The translations under genes were made by a program, and so were the position numbers. A stretch of 42,759 bases of DNA from a virus. How positions within the stretch are numbered: the stretch's first letter is position 1; each line of letters opens with the position of its first letter. The stretch spans positions 1 through 42,759 of IMG/VR virus record IMGVR_UViG_3300037189_030188. One strand, written 5' to 3'. Shown in pieces: positions 8,120 through 18,058 of this stretch. The notes below the pieces were generated by a model. It was not told the DNA's origin. It worked only from the letters and a program-made list of their open reading frames with translations, and searched no databases.

Positions 8120-11100
8120 TTTCTTTCTCCTGTTGGTCTTTGCGGTCAATATGGAAAGTTATTTCCTCTTTTTGTCCTACAAAATCATTTATTGCACTTT
8201 TATCTTCTTTTAAATTTTCACATTCTACATTTTCTTGTTCTTGGGATAAAGTAATAATACTTACATTATTATTAGTATATAGTTCGTTTAAAGTTATTAC
8301 GGGCCTTCCATTTCTATCCAAGGTTTGGAAAGTATGTTGTGGTAAATCAAAATTTTGACCGTCTATTGTGGCCCCTAATTTATCATATCTTTTGATTTCT
8401 ACGCTCACAGAGGTGCCTCCAAAGGGCGAGGTCTTCCAATACTGCCCAGGTCCCGATAATGTAATAGTAGTATTTCCTGGTGGAGAATTTCCATTTATTT
8501 CCCCCATCCAATACATTACATCATCAATAAAAACTACAAAATTCTCTTTAAATCTGTTATTTTCTAGTAAATCTCCACTAATATAACTTGCTCCATTTTG
8601 AATTCCTAAACTTGTTTCTAGATTTCCTGGTAATTGAAGCTTTAATCCTTTAAAACTTAAATATCCTATTTTATTTTCTACTAGTTTTTCTCTCATATCA
8701 ACATTAACACCAGCAGAATCTCCGCCACTATATCCATCGATATAAAACTGATCATTTGTATTGTCCACCACACCAGTAACCAAGTATTCATTGGTTCCTA
8801 TTTTTTGATAACAATTTTTTTTGTTAAAAACTGGGGCAACTGGTATGCATATCGGACTAAGAGTTTTTATCCTTCCTCTGTTTATAACTTTAATAAAACC
8901 ATTGTTAGACACTGTGTTTTCATTGCTTAGTGTGATGTCTACACCATTATTTCTTATGCTGTAAATTATACCACTAACACTACTCAATGGTAAAGAAGAA
9001 TCGTGAGCTATTAGTATAGAACCATCTGATTTTATATCAAGAATAGGATAGTCTGTTGGGCTATAAGCGGGTAAATATATAGTCCAAGCATATGCCGCAG
9101 TATTGTTGTCAACATCTTTTTGCGTTTTAATTCCTAAGTAACTAAAGTTTTCTTGATCATCTTGAATTTTGTAAATATTATCTTGATAAATATTGCATAG
9201 TGTTCCGTTAATAGGATCCACAGGATTATTCAAATCAAAAGTAAAAGAACAATTACTTAAATGAGAGCAATAAAATATAGAATTACGAGGACAATCGTCA
9301 TATTGCGGATAAGGAGGACAACACTCAAAATTCAAAGGATCAACAATGCAAGAAGGATATGGATCAGGTTCTGATGATAGCGTGTCACAACAATCAGTTA
9401 TTGGTTCGCCCGCAGGAACAACAAATGCTACCGTGTTTCCATCGGAAGATACAACATTGTAATCTCCGGGACTTAAAGGCGAAGGTGTTGGTGCTTTTAT
9501 CTGTATAAAAGAATTTCCAGATGAGTTTACCCCAACGTTGGACAGAACAGTGGAGGGGCAAAACAATGTTATCTCATCATTGTAGGCTATCCCAGTTCCA
9601 CTATAAACAGATGTAGAGTTGGCCAATTCATCTCTTAATATTCCTTTGTTTTCTACATCTTTCATAATTCTATGAAAATATGGTTGTGCATATCCTGCTA
9701 CAACAAAATCTTCTCCGGAATATGTTGTTAAAGCTTCGATGTTTTCCACAGGTGGTTCAACATATTCATCGAATCCCCCAGTGAAATTTAGAGTATGTAG
9801 AACTGCATGAAAAGGAAAATTTTCATTTATAATTTCTTTTACTTCTTGAATTTTATCATCACAAACTTGTTCTATCTCTAAGTCCAAATCATAACTGCTG
9901 CTTACACACGCAGAGCAAGGATCAACAAAACTTTTATCTATATCACATTGGTTTTTTGAATTTCTTATCGAGCCATTGTACTCATCCATATTATAGATAT
10001 TTTCACTATATGGAAACTCTGTTCTTACTTGTCCATAAACCAAACAATCGCAAAAAGGATTTCTATTAGGAATAATAATAGAAAACATAGGATCATCTTC
10101 AGATGTTACTCTCACATTCCAATTTTTAGGAGGGTATGTTTGATTTCTTTCATCTCTAGTATCCATTAATGGAAGAGTTCTAATATACTCCTCTACTGTT
10201 TGGGTCGTAGGATCTGGAATACTTTTATACAAATAAAGAATTCTTACTTCGTCGCCCTCAACCAGCGGAATTCTCTCATTTACAGGAATGGGCGGCTGAT
10301 CTCCTACCCAAGTAAAACTAGAAACTCCGGATACAGTAGTAAGAGAAATATAATTAAAATTAATCGGAATCCATTCAGATTCATTGTGTGGTCTAAACCA
10401 TAATTCATAATTCAAAGGATCTATTGGCAATAAAGCTACTTTTTCAAGAATAAATTCATTATTAGTTCCATCGTAAAAAAAAGATTCTTGCCAAGTATAT
10501 GATGATATTAATTGCCACAATTGATTTACTTTGTGGAGCGTCACCCCCCCGTGTTCTAGAGCCTCGCTAAGCCCTTGTTTAGTTCCTTTTTTCTTATAAA
10601 GAGGAACTGCTCTTTTTATCTGTCCTCTCCATCTAGTGGGATCATCAGTCTTTAACTTCAATCCAAATAAATTAGATAAATATGGAATTAGAAATTCATG
10701 TAAAGAGTTGGCATCCAAAAGATCAACCATTTGATTTGCAAGATCTTCTAGAACATTAAATCCCATGCTTAAAGAAGTGTTCATTCTGTCTAAAACATCA
10801 GTTGTAACATCAGTATCTGCAAGAGATGTTTTAAACATTTCGGGTAAATACCTGTCTAAAAGAGTTTTGTATTTTTTTGGATTAGTAAAGTGCGTGGGAA
10901 TACTTGTTGTTGTTTGTGTGTCTCCCATCAAGCTAAATTTTTGATGAGCAGATAATGTACCACCTGCTATAATTGGCATCCAACTCCAACAAATAAAATA
11001 GTCTCCCTCTCTTGCCCCTTTAGGTTGCCAAGTAAATTTAAATCTTCCATAAGTACTATTAACAAAATTATCTTCACATGTTGTACATCTTTCTTCTGTT

Positions 11101-11507
11101 ACTTTTTCTATGATGTCCTCACTTGGGTCGGTAGATAGCCAAACAGGACTGTAATCATCACCAAATACTGCTATTGGTATGGCTTCTTTATAGTAAATGT
11201 CATTTGTAGTCTTAGTATCATCAACGGCTCTTCTTAAAGTTTTTGCAATTGAAATATTTTTTTCTGTTGGATTTTCACATGCCTCTTTTTCAGCGTTTTC
11301 TGCATTGATTAATGCAGTTTGATCATATGTTGTATTTTCATAATTGCCTAAATTTCCACTATTAAAATCTCTAGAAACAAAGTAAATAGTAATCTTTTCA
11401 ACTTTATAGGGATCTGATGAAAAGCACCCATCGGCACCAGGGGTGTCTATGTAAAAGACAATGGTATCAGTAATTGTGGGATTTTCATCAATTGTTAAAG
11501 TAGCCAC
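8112..11507 (-). CDS. Baseplate wedge protein, tail protein I-like with long Cys-rich C-terminal extension, 1131 aa
   Basis: Residues about 205-335 match the P2 gpI/tail protein I pattern: a helical region, then LHEFLIPYLSNLFGLKL, a charged stretch, and IKRAVPLYKKKGTKQGLSEAL. This component joins the wedge to the fibres. The protein is several times longer than P2 gpI (about 180 aa). The extra C-terminal part is beta-rich and unusually rich in cysteine (FCDCLVYG, DPCSACVSS, DCCDTL, FECCPPYPQYDDCPRNSIFYC, SNCSF), suggesting bound metal or disulphides formed outside the cell. It lies just downstream of baseplate J, the usual order. The core assignment is solid; the role of the extension is unknown. 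Confidence 0.75.
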   Translation of the reverse strand: MATLTIDENPTITDTIVFYIDTPGADGCFSSDPYKVEKITIYFVSRDFNSGNLGNYENTTYDQTALINAENAEKEACENPTEKNISIAKTLRRAVDDTKTTNDIYYKEAIPIAVFGDDYSPVWLSTDPSEDIIEKVTEERCTTCEDNFVNSTYGRFKFTWQPKGAREGDYFICWSWMPIIAGGTLSAHQKFSLMGDTQTTTSIPTHFTNPKKYKTLLDRYLPEMFKTSLADTDVTTDVLDRMNTSLSMGFNVLEDLANQMVDLLDANSLHEFLIPYLSNLFGLKLKTDDPTRWRGQIKRAVPLYKKKGTKQGLSEALEHGGVTLHKVNQLWQLISSYTWQESFFYDGTNNEFILEKVALLPIDPLNYELWFRPHNESEWIPINFNYISLTTVSGVSSFTWVGDQPPIPVNERIPLVEGDEVRILYLYKSIPDPTTQTVEEYIRTLPLMDTRDERNQTYPPKNWNVRVTSEDDPMFSIIIPNRNPFCDCLVYGQVRTEFPYSENIYNMDEYNGSIRNSKNQCDIDKSFVDPCSACVSSSYDLDLEIEQVCDDKIQEVKEIINENFPFHAVLHTLNFTGGFDEYVEPPVENIEALTTYSGEDFVVAGYAQPYFHRIMKDVENKGILRDELANSTSVYSGTGIAYNDEITLFCPSTVLSNVGVNSSGNSFIQIKAPTPSPLSPGDYNVVSSDGNTVAFVVPAGEPITDCCDTLSSEPDPYPSCIVDPLNFECCPPYPQYDDCPRNSIFYCSHLSNCSFTFDLNNPVDPINGTLCNIYQDNIYKIQDDQENFSYLGIKTQKDVDNNTAAYAWTIYLPAYSPTDYPILDIKSDGSILIAHDSSLPLSSVSGIIYSIRNNGVDITLSNENTVSNNGFIKVINRGRIKTLSPICIPVAPVFNKKNCYQKIGTNEYLVTGVVDNTNDQFYIDGYSGGDSAGVNVDMREKLVENKIGYLSFKGLKLQLPGNLETSLGIQNGASYISGDLLENNRFKENFVVFIDDVMYWMGEINGNSPPGNTTITLSGPGQYWKTSPFGGTSVSVEIKRYDKLGATIDGQNFDLPQHTFQTLDRNGRPVITLNELYTNNNVSIITLSQEQENVECENLKEDKSAINDFVGQKEEITFHIDRKDQQEKENE

Positions 11508-11518
11508 TATTTAGTTTC

Positions 11519-13081
11519 CTATTCGTAAGTAAAACTTATTTGCACTATATCTGGTCTTATTATTTCATAAAATTTTGTTGTAACAGTGTGACCATCGGGC
11601 CCAGGATTATTTGGATCATTTGTTGAAAAAGTTAAATCTATTCTTTTTATTTCCTTTAAGTCTGAAATGGCCTTAATTAAGTCCATTTCTTTTAAGTCTT
11701 GATTGTATTCCCATTTTGACAAAGAAAAGAATTGATTTATTCTTCTTTCTATTTTCACTCTTAGTTCATTTTCAAATTTTTTATAAAACCTATCTAAAAC
11801 AATATCAACTGTTGTATCTACACTAACTATTACTCCATTTTTAATGCAGATGTAATCTGTAAACATCTTAATTTCATTTAAATAATTTGTTAATTCTATT
11901 TTTAATTCATCGCTGGCTTCTGCTAGTTTATCGGTTCCATCAAGAGCTAAAATATAAAGATCAATTATATTTCCAGAGCAACCATAATTTCTTAATGCTA
12001 CTGTTGATTTGCCTATCTGGCCTTGATACGGAGTAACAAATTGATCAGTTAAAGTTTTATAGTCTAATCCAGTTACCGCCCTTTGCTGCGTTCTAATCCA
12101 TTTGGGTAGTTTATTTCTTATGTCTTCAATTGTGTCTCCATCATATCCATATTGACCTTTGGTATAATTAGAAAAAACAACAGGAATAGGATACTCTATT
12201 CCTACTACATTGATTACAGTTTGCTTTGTTACTGTATTGCTTATAATGTTTCCTACAGCCCCTCCTCCTATTCTATAAATTATGGAAATTCTACTTCCAT
12301 TAGATGGAAGTAATCCTGCGCGATTATTGCCAAAAATAATAAAGGCATTATAATTAGAATCAAATTCAACTCTAAATTCTCTTCTTGGCTTACTATCTGT
12401 AAAATAATCTACGCGATCCCAAACAACACCGTCAACACTTACTCTTACAGAATCATATATTACCGGACCCTCACTCAGCGGTACAGTTTGCCCCACGGTT
12501 CCATTTCCTGCTGCTTCTTGAAACCTTGTTCTACCTTCTAATCCTACAATGCTTGCGTTTACAACGCTGCCCGCAGGTATAATAATGCTCTCGTCAAATA
12601 TAGGATTGTTATTTGCATCTGCTGGAAATAACTCTATATTCAAATTTACTGTTCCCGCACCTACCTCCAAACCAAAAGGAGTAGGTATTTCTAGGTCTGA
12701 TAATATTGGATTATTTAAAGTTGCTGTCCATAAAGAACTTGATGCTATAGGTGGTTGAGGTTGAAACCCTACAAGTTTAGCCAGTCTAAAAGCGTTTTCT
12801 AATTCTGTAACAGTGTCTATAAAAACTTCATTGGCTATTTGATCCATTTTAAAACTAAGTGTATCAGCAATAAAAGCCCAATTTTCTATAAGCATAATCC
12901 CTAAAGAGGATTCAACAAAATCAGAAAAATCTTTGGAAAAATTTTGTTTTATAAAATCTACTAGTCTGGTCTTCATTGACCAATAATCTTGATTGGTGTA
13001 ATTTAAATTAAAAATATTAGGCACAACGATATTGCTTGATTCTGCATATGGTTGTATCTCAAATGGGCAATTATTTATCAT
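11519..13081 (-). CDS. Baseplate J / T4 gp6-like wedge protein, 520 aa
   Basis: Features of the baseplate J family are clear. The N-terminal helical region has SSLGIMLIENWAFIADTLSFKMDQIANEVFIDTV, then LAKLVGFQPQPPIASS. The central part has VDYFTDSKPRREFRVEFDSN, FIIFGNNRAGLLPSNGSRISIIYRIGGGAVGNI and WIRTQQRAVTGLDYKTL, and a C-terminal alpha/beta segment follows. These proteins form the ring of wedges around the central hub. Length is within the usual range. The ATG overlaps the stop of the gp25-like gene (ATGA), so the two are co-translated, as in many contractile phages. Confidence 0.9.
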   Translation of the reverse strand: MINNCPFEIQPYAESSNIVVPNIFNLNYTNQDYWSMKTRLVDFIKQNFSKDFSDFVESSLGIMLIENWAFIADTLSFKMDQIANEVFIDTVTELENAFRLAKLVGFQPQPPIASSSLWTATLNNPILSDLEIPTPFGLEVGAGTVNLNIELFPADANNNPIFDESIIIPAGSVVNASIVGLEGRTRFQEAAGNGTVGQTVPLSEGPVIYDSVRVSVDGVVWDRVDYFTDSKPRREFRVEFDSNYNAFIIFGNNRAGLLPSNGSRISIIYRIGGGAVGNIISNTVTKQTVINVVGIEYPIPVVFSNYTKGQYGYDGDTIEDIRNKLPKWIRTQQRAVTGLDYKTLTDQFVTPYQGQIGKSTVALRNYGCSGNIIDLYILALDGTDKLAEASDELKIELTNYLNEIKMFTDYICIKNGVIVSVDTTVDIVLDRFYKKFENELRVKIERRINQFFSLSKWEYNQDLKEMDLIKAISDLKEIKRIDLTFSTNDPNNPGPDGHTVTTKFYEIIRPDIVQISFTYE

Positions 13082-13506
13082 AGTGTTTGTCCTGCCAGTG
13101 GTAACTCTAATACTAATTCTTGAACTTCTCTTATATTTTTAGGATCTATAAAATTTATTCTTATGAATAATATACCATCCTTTTCAGTTTTATCGTCTAG
13201 ACTATTTAATGAGTTCTCATCAACTTTTGTCAAAACCTCAACTTGTTGTATTGATACTCTTGGTTCCCATCTATTTAAAGATTGAATTATCATATTTCTT
13301 GCTTGATTTCTTAAGGTTTGATCATTTGGCTCAAATATAAGTTTTTTTAAAGGAGTCCCATACTCAGGGGTCATTACCCGCTCCCCAGGATTTGTTAATA
13401 ATAATATCAACATATCAGACTTTATCTGATCTATTTCACTTTGTGAGTAAAAATAGCCTTGAGATGTTTTTTCGATTGGATATGGAAAACCTAAAAATCT
13501 TTTCAT
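13078..13506 (-). CDS. gp25-like baseplate wedge protein, 142 aa
   Basis: This is the classic GPW/gp25 architecture: FPYPIEKTSQGYFYSQSEIDQIKSDMLILLLTNPGERVMTPEYGTPLKKLIFEP, with the diagnostic NPGERVM(T/R)PEYG core, then an amphipathic helix and a beta tail ending VLELPLAG. The family has a lysozyme-like name from homology to old annotations but acts as a structural wedge linker to the sheath. Size is normal. It precedes baseplate J in the same operon, the standard arrangement in phages, R-type pyocins and T6SS. Confidence 0.93.
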   Translation of the reverse strand: MKRFLGFPYPIEKTSQGYFYSQSEIDQIKSDMLILLLTNPGERVMTPEYGTPLKKLIFEPNDQTLRNQARNMIIQSLNRWEPRVSIQQVEVLTKVDENSLNSLDDKTEKDGILFIRINFIDPKNIREVQELVLELPLAGQTL

Positions 13507-13543
13507 TTTTATCCTAATTATAATAATAGTAATTTAATCATTT

Positions 13544-15634
13544 TTAGTTTGGTTTGGCCCAAGGACTCATTGTAAAAATAGAAGCAATAGGTGCATCGTT
13601 GCTAGAACTAGCAAAAACTCGATCACTAATTCTTATTTTCCCTCCCTGATAAACTAGAACATTGCCTACGCAAGGAGTTTTATCAGAGGAGCCCGGAACA
13701 GGGCAATCTCTTCCGGCAAGCAAGAAAATTTGCTGTTTAGCCAGGAAAAAATGCTTCTCATCTGATATATTTATGTAATTTTTAGCAGTATAAACTATTT
13801 TTTCCCCACTAATTATTTCTACTTTATTAGCTGTAGTGCCGTCAAAATCTCCTATTATGCTTATATCGTCTTTATAGGTAGATTTTATGTGATACCCACC
13901 AGATCTTAAAAAAATTAATGCAGGATCTGATTCTTGATATCTATGTATATGTGGTCCGCCCTCAGTTGATCCTTTTCTTGGACAATATATGCGAATATAT
14001 TGTTTGTCCATTGTTTTTTGATTTGAATCATCATTAAAAGACATCTCTAAACCATAACCAGTTCTTATTTTAACAAATGCTTTATTTGAACTATTTTGGG
14101 GTTGACCACCATTTTTCCTTGCGGGACTAGATTGTTCATTTGTATCGTCTGCCATTTGAATAACATGTTTGCTAGTAGATTCAAGCCAGATCCCTCTTTT
14201 CTCGCCTGCTTTTCCCCCTGGAAGCGTATGATCATTTAGCTCTATTTTGTTCCCTGATGCAGTTAATACTCTAATATAATTATTTTTATTTCTTACGTTT
14301 GGTTGGTCGTCTAATTCTACATCACTCATTTCAATCATATGTCCAGTAGCAGACTGCCAATAAGTTCTGCCTTGATATATGTTGTTACATCCGAAATCAA
14401 ATTCTTTTGTGGAACGCTCCCATTCTGGATCTCCAAAGGGCTCTTGGACAGAATCGTCCATAACAAAAGTATGGCCAGAAATAGACATAATTTGTATTCC
14501 AGATTGAGGAAGATCAGCCACAGGATTTTGTGGAGTGCCTGGTCCTTTATAAGGGCGACATTCTTGTTTATTTTTGAAATAGGGATTGGAACCAACTTGG
14601 CTTTTAATATACTTTGTTTCAAAAGCAGCCGTTGGGGGGTGTCCTCCTATTATTTTTGAGTTACTTGTTTTTCCATTGCAAGAAGTTTCTTCTTTTTTCT
14701 CTCCAACAGCAACGTTTGTTAAATTTACTTCTTTCGCTGTAGTTGCAGCAACTTGGTTTCCAGTAATGCCTTGTCTCAATAAGTCTTTTTGTGACAAATT
14801 GGATGCTCCTACCACACAACTAGTTTCTCCGAACTGAACACCACAATCAGGGTGGGCCCATTGGCCGGCATAATGCAAATGATCGTCTTTCAACATTATC
14901 CAATTTCCACAACTAGACATAATTTCAAATCTTTTCCATTTGCGATTACATCTTGGATCTCCGTCAACCATTTTTATGGTATGCTTTTCTGGTGTTTTGA
15001 AACCATAAATATTAGGATATGTTAAAAGTTTTTGTGCCTCGGGATTTTCCGCAAAGTCTACTATAGAAGATAAATCAAATCCATTATAATTTTCTGTGTT
15101 CCATGGAGGAAAAACTTGAGATTCATCGTTGGGACCTACTAGGTATCCTTTTCTATGGCCTTCGTATACGTCTTCAAACTCCTTTACTTGTATCCCCCAC
15201 TTTCTGTCTCCTCTAGGACCTCTATTTCTATCCCAAGTAGTTCCAAGGTAGTAAGCAGTTTCTCTATTACCGTTTTCAAATAAAATACAAATTTTGCTAC
15301 CAGCAGGCGGAATCCAAGTTAAACCACAATCATCAAAGCCTCCCATTGAAGAAATGGGATTTGCCCAAGGCATTTCTTTAATTGGCCTTTTAGGATCATG
15401 AAAAATTGGAGAATACCACCTTACTCTATTTTGTTTCCATATATCAATTGTTTCTAAACAAAGAGCGGTATACATCCCATACTGTGCCTGAGATTGATCC
15501 AGAATAGTAGACGAAGCAGTTAGCTCTGCTTTAACCACACCTTTCATTTCATAATTTATATTACCAAGTCTATTTTCTAAAGACTTAATTCTATTTTCAA
15601 GTATTTCTATTTTTCTTTTAGGAAATAAAGACAT
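13544..15634 (-). CDS. Central baseplate spike protein, gp5/VgrG-like, 696 aa
   Basis: A short N-terminal coiled coil (residues 5-30) is followed by an OB-fold of the gp5/VgrG type at about residues 60-135 (RVRWYSPIF, ..MGGFDDCGLTWIPPAGSKICILFENG, YYLGTTWDRNRG). The C-terminal half has repeating beta units of similar wording (SGHTFVMDD, TGHMIEMSD, SGNKIELND, SKHVIQMAD, GYGLEMSFND), as expected for a trimeric beta-prism needle. I see no lysozyme domain, unlike T4 gp5, so peptidoglycan cleavage would need another protein. It follows the hub gene directly. Confidence 0.85.
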   Translation of the reverse strand: MSLFPKRKIEILENRIKSLENRLGNINYEMKGVVKAELTASSTILDQSQAQYGMYTALCLETIDIWKQNRVRWYSPIFHDPKRPIKEMPWANPISSMGGFDDCGLTWIPPAGSKICILFENGNRETAYYLGTTWDRNRGPRGDRKWGIQVKEFEDVYEGHRKGYLVGPNDESQVFPPWNTENYNGFDLSSIVDFAENPEAQKLLTYPNIYGFKTPEKHTIKMVDGDPRCNRKWKRFEIMSSCGNWIMLKDDHLHYAGQWAHPDCGVQFGETSCVVGASNLSQKDLLRQGITGNQVAATTAKEVNLTNVAVGEKKEETSCNGKTSNSKIIGGHPPTAAFETKYIKSQVGSNPYFKNKQECRPYKGPGTPQNPVADLPQSGIQIMSISGHTFVMDDSVQEPFGDPEWERSTKEFDFGCNNIYQGRTYWQSATGHMIEMSDVELDDQPNVRNKNNYIRVLTASGNKIELNDHTLPGGKAGEKRGIWLESTSKHVIQMADDTNEQSSPARKNGGQPQNSSNKAFVKIRTGYGLEMSFNDDSNQKTMDKQYIRIYCPRKGSTEGGPHIHRYQESDPALIFLRSGGYHIKSTYKDDISIIGDFDGTTANKVEIISGEKIVYTAKNYINISDEKHFFLAKQQIFLLAGRDCPVPGSSDKTPCVGNVLVYQGGKIRISDRVFASSSNDAPIASIFTMSPWAKPN

Positions 15635-15641
15635 TTTAATC

Positions 15642-17150
15642 TCACTTTTCTACTTTAGTGTTTGATATATTCTTGAACTTTGGTCCATTACAACCAAGAC
15701 CTTTTTCTACTCCCTTGTCAACGCCCGGAGCCGTTAGATATACTTTTAATGTAGTAACATAAGATCCAGAAGTAATTTGATGATCTACTCCTGTTATCAT
15801 CCACTGTTTGTTGCTTAAAGTTTCATTGCAATTAGATTCTACAATCCAACTGCACCCACCTTTTTTGCTATCTTGAGCTATGTAGTGAGGATTAATTACA
15901 ACAATAGAAACCCACCTACCAGTAAATAATACTGGATTAACAAAGCTAGGATCTCCAATAATTTTTAATTCTGCCTCTATGTTGGATTTAATTTCATAAG
16001 GCTTGGTTGCATTGTTGTGTTTTGTATTTGTTTCATTGGTATTACTAGCATGGTTGTCAGGATGTTGATGATGAAACTTGTTGTTACTGCTTAAATAGTT
16101 TGTTTGCGTTCCTGTATTCTGTAGGTTATTATTCTTGGTTTCATCTGCTTTTACCTTATCATCACCTCCATCTGCACTGGACGCTCCACTTGCCACGCCA
16201 CCAGAACCGCTGTTGCTGGAAAGAATCCAATGAAAAGAAGGGTTGAAAGATATGACAGGAGATTCGTTTCCACCATTCACTATGTAGGTTCCTAAATTTC
16301 CTGTTCCACAACAATTTTTAACGTCTATATCTGGCTCTTCTAGAAGTATTACGCCTCCATCTTCTTGGTTGTACATTATTAGTATACCTTTTTCATTGTC
16401 GGTTAGAGTGTTATTTATCCATTTTCTTGCACAGCCCACATTTGTTTCCTGATCCATGCTATGAACAGACCAATACCCGTCTTTACCCCCATATTTATTA
16501 TTGAATACAAAGTCTGATCCATCAGGATGAGGGAGGGCTCTGCGAAGTCTAATTGATGTAAATTTTGGATCTTTATTTAAAAACAATTCTTCTAATGCTT
16601 TTTTTAAAGCTACTTTACCATCCTCAGAACCTATGTTTTTCTCCAATCTATTGTCGGCAGATCTTGCAGTAATTGTATCCACACATTCTAAAGTGAATTT
16701 AATTAGGCCTCCATCAAAATTTGTATTAATTTTTATGGGAAGAAGACGTATGGGAGCTGGCGGCCCTTCTCCTCCTCTTATATTTGTTATTTTTTTTGTT
16801 ATCCCGTTGCAATCTGTTATTTTCCAGCCAAATTCTAAATTAAAATTTTTAATTTCATCTCTAGTTTTTGTAATGTCTTTGTTTATGGCATCTGCTATCT
16901 TTCTGTAAGCTGTTCCACCTTCATCTACGGCTTCTATAACACAACCGCATCCACCAGTGCCCGCCGAGGCTCCGTATTGAAAAGAGTTAATCATTGCTCT
17001 GTTGTTGCTTGGGGGAGAAGATGCATTTCCAGACATTAAAAGAACCTCACCGTTGATTGTAACTTCTATAAAAGGTGTATAAGTTGCACCTTTTGGCGGT
17101 TTTTTTAAATCATTACATGCGTAAGTTTGTAAACATTCTTTTATCGACAT
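15642..17150 (-). CDS. Baseplate hub protein, gp27/gpD-like, 502 aa
   Basis: Assigned from position between the gp53-like wedge and the spike and from its composition. The N-terminus (YTPFIEVTINGEVLLM) and the segments FNLEFGWKITDCNG and INTNFDGGLIKFTLECVDTI look like hub beta-barrels, and the C-terminus ends with WMITGVDHQITSGSYVTTLKVYLTAPG, the type of sheet that closes the hub barrel in gp27/gpD proteins. A long Asn/Ser/Gly linker (about residues 315-385) separates the two parts. The Gly/Cys patch GTGGCGCVIEAVDEGG near residue 65 is unusual. Family identity needs structure prediction. Confidence 0.65.
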   Translation of the reverse strand: MSIKECLQTYACNDLKKPPKGATYTPFIEVTINGEVLLMSGNASSPPSNNRAMINSFQYGASAGTGGCGCVIEAVDEGGTAYRKIADAINKDITKTRDEIKNFNLEFGWKITDCNGITKKITNIRGGEGPPAPIRLLPIKINTNFDGGLIKFTLECVDTITARSADNRLEKNIGSEDGKVALKKALEELFLNKDPKFTSIRLRRALPHPDGSDFVFNNKYGGKDGYWSVHSMDQETNVGCARKWINNTLTDNEKGILIMYNQEDGGVILLEEPDIDVKNCCGTGNLGTYIVNGGNESPVISFNPSFHWILSSNSGSGGVASGASSADGGDDKVKADETKNNNLQNTGTQTNYLSSNNKFHHQHPDNHASNTNETNTKHNNATKPYEIKSNIEAELKIIGDPSFVNPVLFTGRWVSIVVINPHYIAQDSKKGGCSWIVESNCNETLSNKQWMITGVDHQITSGSYVTTLKVYLTAPGVDKGVEKGLGCNGPKFKNISNTKVEK

Positions 17151-17152
17151 TA

Positions 17153-17485
17153 TTACCTCAACAAAGTATTAGGTAAATAAATATTTAATCCTGATTTAAA
17201 ATCAAAAACATCTTTTATGTTATTGGCTTCCATGATTCTCCACCAAAAATCTACAGTCCCATATGCTGCATATGAAACTAAATCGGGCCGATACTCTGTT
17301 CCAGGAGTAATAACGTAATATTTATCATCAAGACCAGGTCCAGAAGAAACTTGTTTTTTATAGGTTTTAAATGTTATAATTTTATTTTCTGTATAGTAAA
17401 TTAAATTAGAAGGTCTATACCTACTAGATGAGGGTACAAATCTTATTGGATCTAAATTTGTTACTTCTTCAATATAGTTAGCCAT
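17153..17485 (-). CDS. gp53-like baseplate wedge protein, 110 aa
   Basis: The C-terminal half carries the pattern of small LysM-related baseplate proteins: YRPDLVSYAAYGTVDFWWRIMEANNIKDVFDFKSGLNIYLPN. The Y-R-P-D-x-hS/A-Y-x-x-Y-G-x-x-x-x-W-W core is typical of T4 gp53-like wedges and of LysM-like proteins in simple myoviruses. It lies 2 bases from the next gene and directly upstream of the hub. Role: wedge assembly around the hub. Confidence 0.8.
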   Translation of the reverse strand: MANYIEEVTNLDPIRFVPSSSRYRPSNLIYYTENKIITFKTYKKQVSSGPGLDDKYYVITPGTEYRPDLVSYAAYGTVDFWWRIMEANNIKDVFDFKSGLNIYLPNTLLR

Positions 17486-17487
17486 AG

Positions 17488-18045
17488 TTAATACCCAAAA
17501 TCTACTATTTTTTTTGAAACTGGAAGATCTGATTGGTCGTAAACCACATCAAATTGCAAATCTACGTCTATTTTATACGGCAAAAGTGTGGTTTCGTCCC
17601 AAGGAACGCTGGTATCAAATTTAATTGAATAACTTTTTAAAACAGCACAAATTCCATCTCCTTCATCTAATAAATCTCCACATTTTAAACGACAAATGGG
17701 AGGAGGTTTTCCATACTCGTCTTCAGGGTAGCAAGCTGATTGTATTAATCTTATATTTCTTAATATTTTGTTAACAGATACAGATTTAGAATCTTCATTG
17801 GAATTGTTCTTTTGAACAATAAAGTGACATGTCCAACCTACGGTTCTTATTTCAGAATATTTAAATATATTAAAAGGAGAGGCTCTTCCTATTCCGCCTT
17901 CTGTTTGATAGCCTACATTCTTTCCATCAGATATATCTGGTAAAATGTCCATATATATAGATTGCGTTCCTATTTGAATATAACAATCTGGATACTTTCC
18001 TTTAATTGGATTTAAATCACCATTTTTTGTAGTTGCTATTGCCAT
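17488..18045 (-). CDS. Tail tube/baseplate adaptor protein, 185 aa
   Basis: Encoded between tape measure and gp53-like wedge, the place normally taken by P2 gpU or T4 gp48/gp54-type tube-initiation proteins. The sequence is beta-rich (YPDCYIQIGTQSIYMDILPDISDGKNVGY, GWTCHFIVQKNN, PYKIDVDLQFDVVYDQSD), compatible with a tube-like fold, and contains several Cys (ICRLKCGD, GICAVLKS). No specific motif allows a firm name; function is from gene order. Confidence 0.55.
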   Translation of the reverse strand: MAIATTKNGDLNPIKGKYPDCYIQIGTQSIYMDILPDISDGKNVGYQTEGGIGRASPFNIFKYSEIRTVGWTCHFIVQKNNSNEDSKSVSVNKILRNIRLIQSACYPEDEYGKPPPICRLKCGDLLDEGDGICAVLKSYSIKFDTSVPWDETTLLPYKIDVDLQFDVVYDQSDLPVSKKIVDFGY

Positions 18046-18058
18046 AATTTACCTTTTA

